In this document: positions 6,691-7,292 of the stretch, piece by piece
Position numbering within the stretch: position 1 is the stretch's first letter
Layout of the letters: every line of letters starts with the position of its first letter
Assembly: GCA_012728465.1 (NCBI GenBank)
Contig: JAAYFB010000079.1
Location: 1 to 7,292 of the forward strand
Direction of reading: 5' to 3'
DNA length: 7,292 bases
DNA from: Proteiniphilum sp.
GTDB lineage: Bacteria; Bacteroidota; Bacteroidia; Bacteroidales; Dysgonomonadaceae
Program-made: the position numbers and the translations under genes
The notes under the pieces: generated by a model
Seen by the model: only the letters and a program-made list of their open reading frames with translations
Told to the model about the DNA's origin: nothing
Databases searched by the model: none

Positions 6691-7292
6691 ATGAATAAGA
6701 AGTTGAGTCAACAAATAGCATTTATCATTTTCCGAGTTTTAGGATTGTTGGTAGTAGGTATTCTCTTCTGGATACTTGGCTTTATTATTGTGAATGGAAT
6801 AGGGGTAATTAGTTGGGATTTTCTGTTTACTGAGCCCACTGAAGGTATGACATCGGGAGGTATCTTTCCTGCCATTGTTGGAACTATATGTTTAGTGATA
6901 GGTAGTATGATATTTGCCTTTCCATTAGGAGTTATGTCAGCAATATACACCAACGAATATGTGGGTAATGGATGGATAGTCAAGTTCATCAGAGTGATGA
7001 CAAATAATCTTAGTAGTATTCCCTCAATAGTTTTTGGATTGTTTGGTATGGCATTATTTGTTAATACTCTTGGTTTTGGTGATTCAATATTAGCTGGTTC
7101 GCTAACTCTTGGGTTGTTGGTTTTACCATTAGTAATACGTACCACCGAAGAGGCTCTAAGTGCAGTGCCTTCTTCGTACCGTACTGGTAGTTTAGCTCTT
7201 GGTGCAACTAAATTACAAACCATACGCAAAGTGGTTCTTCCTGCTGCATTTCCAAACATAACTACGGGTTTGATTCTTTCAATTGGGAGAGT
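6691..7292 (+). CDS. pstA: phosphate ABC transporter permease PstA (3' end outside window)
   Basis: Second channel subunit of the PstSCAB importer in the inner membrane. The start ATG overlaps the pstC stop by one base (TAATG), indicating translational coupling. 200 complete codons lie in the window, out of roughly 280-300 usual for the family, and the frame is open to the edge. A first helix at about 10-35 (FRVLGLLVVGILFWILG) is followed by a short periplasmic loop with WDFLFTEPTEGMTSGGIFP, as in known PstA proteins. Then come the TM region with VGTICLVIGSMIFAFPLG, the NNLSSIPSIVFGLFG segment typical of PstA, and the EAA loop near 153-184 (EEALSAVP, then LALGATKLQTIRKVVLP), which contacts PstB. 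No PstS-like insert is present, in contrast to PstC. No lesions are visible. Confidence 0.95.
   Translation, partial: MNKKLSQQIAFIIFRVLGLLVVGILFWILGFIIVNGIGVISWDFLFTEPTEGMTSGGIFPAIVGTICLVIGSMIFAFPLGVMSAIYTNEYVGNGWIVKFIRVMTNNLSSIPSIVFGLFGMALFVNTLGFGDSILAGSLTLGLLVLPLVIRTTEEALSAVPSSYRTGSLALGATKLQTIRKVVLPAAFPNITTGLILSIGR

Larger units (their letters stand above)
5480..6691 (+). pseudogene. pstC: phosphate ABC transporter permease PstC, interrupted by an in-frame TAA
   Basis: One of the two channel subunits of the PstSCAB importer in the inner membrane. Read through codon 63, the frame spans 403 codons. A first membrane helix (about 16-36, GAITCIAILLIVIFLF) is followed by a periplasmic insert (about 48-155) resembling PstS, then the multi-helix permease domain from about 164, with ELLAGIPSVVYGFFG and the EAA coupling loop at 287-306 (EASLALGATHWQ onward). 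The frame is unbroken except for TAA at 5666-5668; codons on both sides are conserved, so it is one gene, not two. The next in-frame starts are GTG 5726, inside a conserved motif and unlikely, and ATG 5915 (codon 146), between insert and channel domain. TAA ends the intact genes here, so reassignment is not indicated. A one-base change from AAA (Lys) would explain it. Whether the gene is dead, misread or recoded cannot be told here. Confidence 0.85.

Noticed and set aside
5726..6691. A separate 321-residue PstC starting at GTG 5726
   Set aside because: The GTG codes for a conserved position inside the PstS-like motif (DVGG), has no ribosome binding site, and the frame is continuous upstream to ATG 5480 except for one stop codon.
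5809..7259. Long antisense open frames (about 190 and 183 codons) opposite pstC and pstA
   Set aside because: They mirror conserved permease codons and have no recognisable domains, promoters or ribosome binding sites.
1..7292. CRISPR array, insertion sequence or prophage
   Set aside because: No regularly spaced long repeats, transposase motifs or phage genes were seen. The genes are ordinary chromosomal ones.

Overview
This AT-rich window reads as chromosomal DNA of a Bacteroidota bacterium, most likely of the order Bacteroidales. The evidence is the close resemblance of TrmB, Mrp, PstS and PstC to Bacteroides-type proteins as I remember them (no search was run), the TAnnTTTG-type -7 elements ahead of several genes, and mostly weak Shine-Dalgarno sequences. 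All recognised genes lie on the + strand.

Layout. Positions 1-627 hold no gene that I can support. They contain interleaved inverted repeats at 200-273 and a likely promoter just ahead of trmB. Positions 628-3117 are housekeeping genes: trmB (tRNA m7G46 methyltransferase), mrp (P-loop ATPase linked to Fe-S cluster handling) and a zinc-ribbon NUDIX hydrolase, with a long hairpin between mrp and the NUDIX gene. Positions 3118-7292 are a phosphate-acquisition block: an OprO/OprP-type outer-membrane porin with its own terminator, then pstS, pstC and pstA. The window ends inside pstA; pstB and phoU would be expected beyond the edge.

How the genes work together. The porin would admit phosphate to the periplasm, PstS would bind it, and PstC-PstA would form the inner-membrane channel. 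The porin and pstS promoters carry the same architecture: four heptamers related to TTGTAAC at an exact 11-bp period, then a 10-bp gap, then the -7 element. This is the layout expected of a PhoB-type Pho box that replaces the upstream promoter element, so the two units are probably one phosphate-starvation regulon.

Two observations stand out. First, pstC is interrupted by a single in-frame TAA at 5666-5668, although the reading frame continues intact and conserved on both sides. It is either a recent nonsense mutation, a sequence error or, less likely, a readthrough site. Second, the stretch of PstC between its first membrane helix and its channel domain resembles part of the neighbouring PstS, including a shared LT..Q....F...ITNW...GG pattern, but has lost the Ser-Gly-Thr phosphate-binding residues. 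PstC thus appears to carry a built-in, degenerate PstS-like periplasmic domain, and the stop codon falls inside it.
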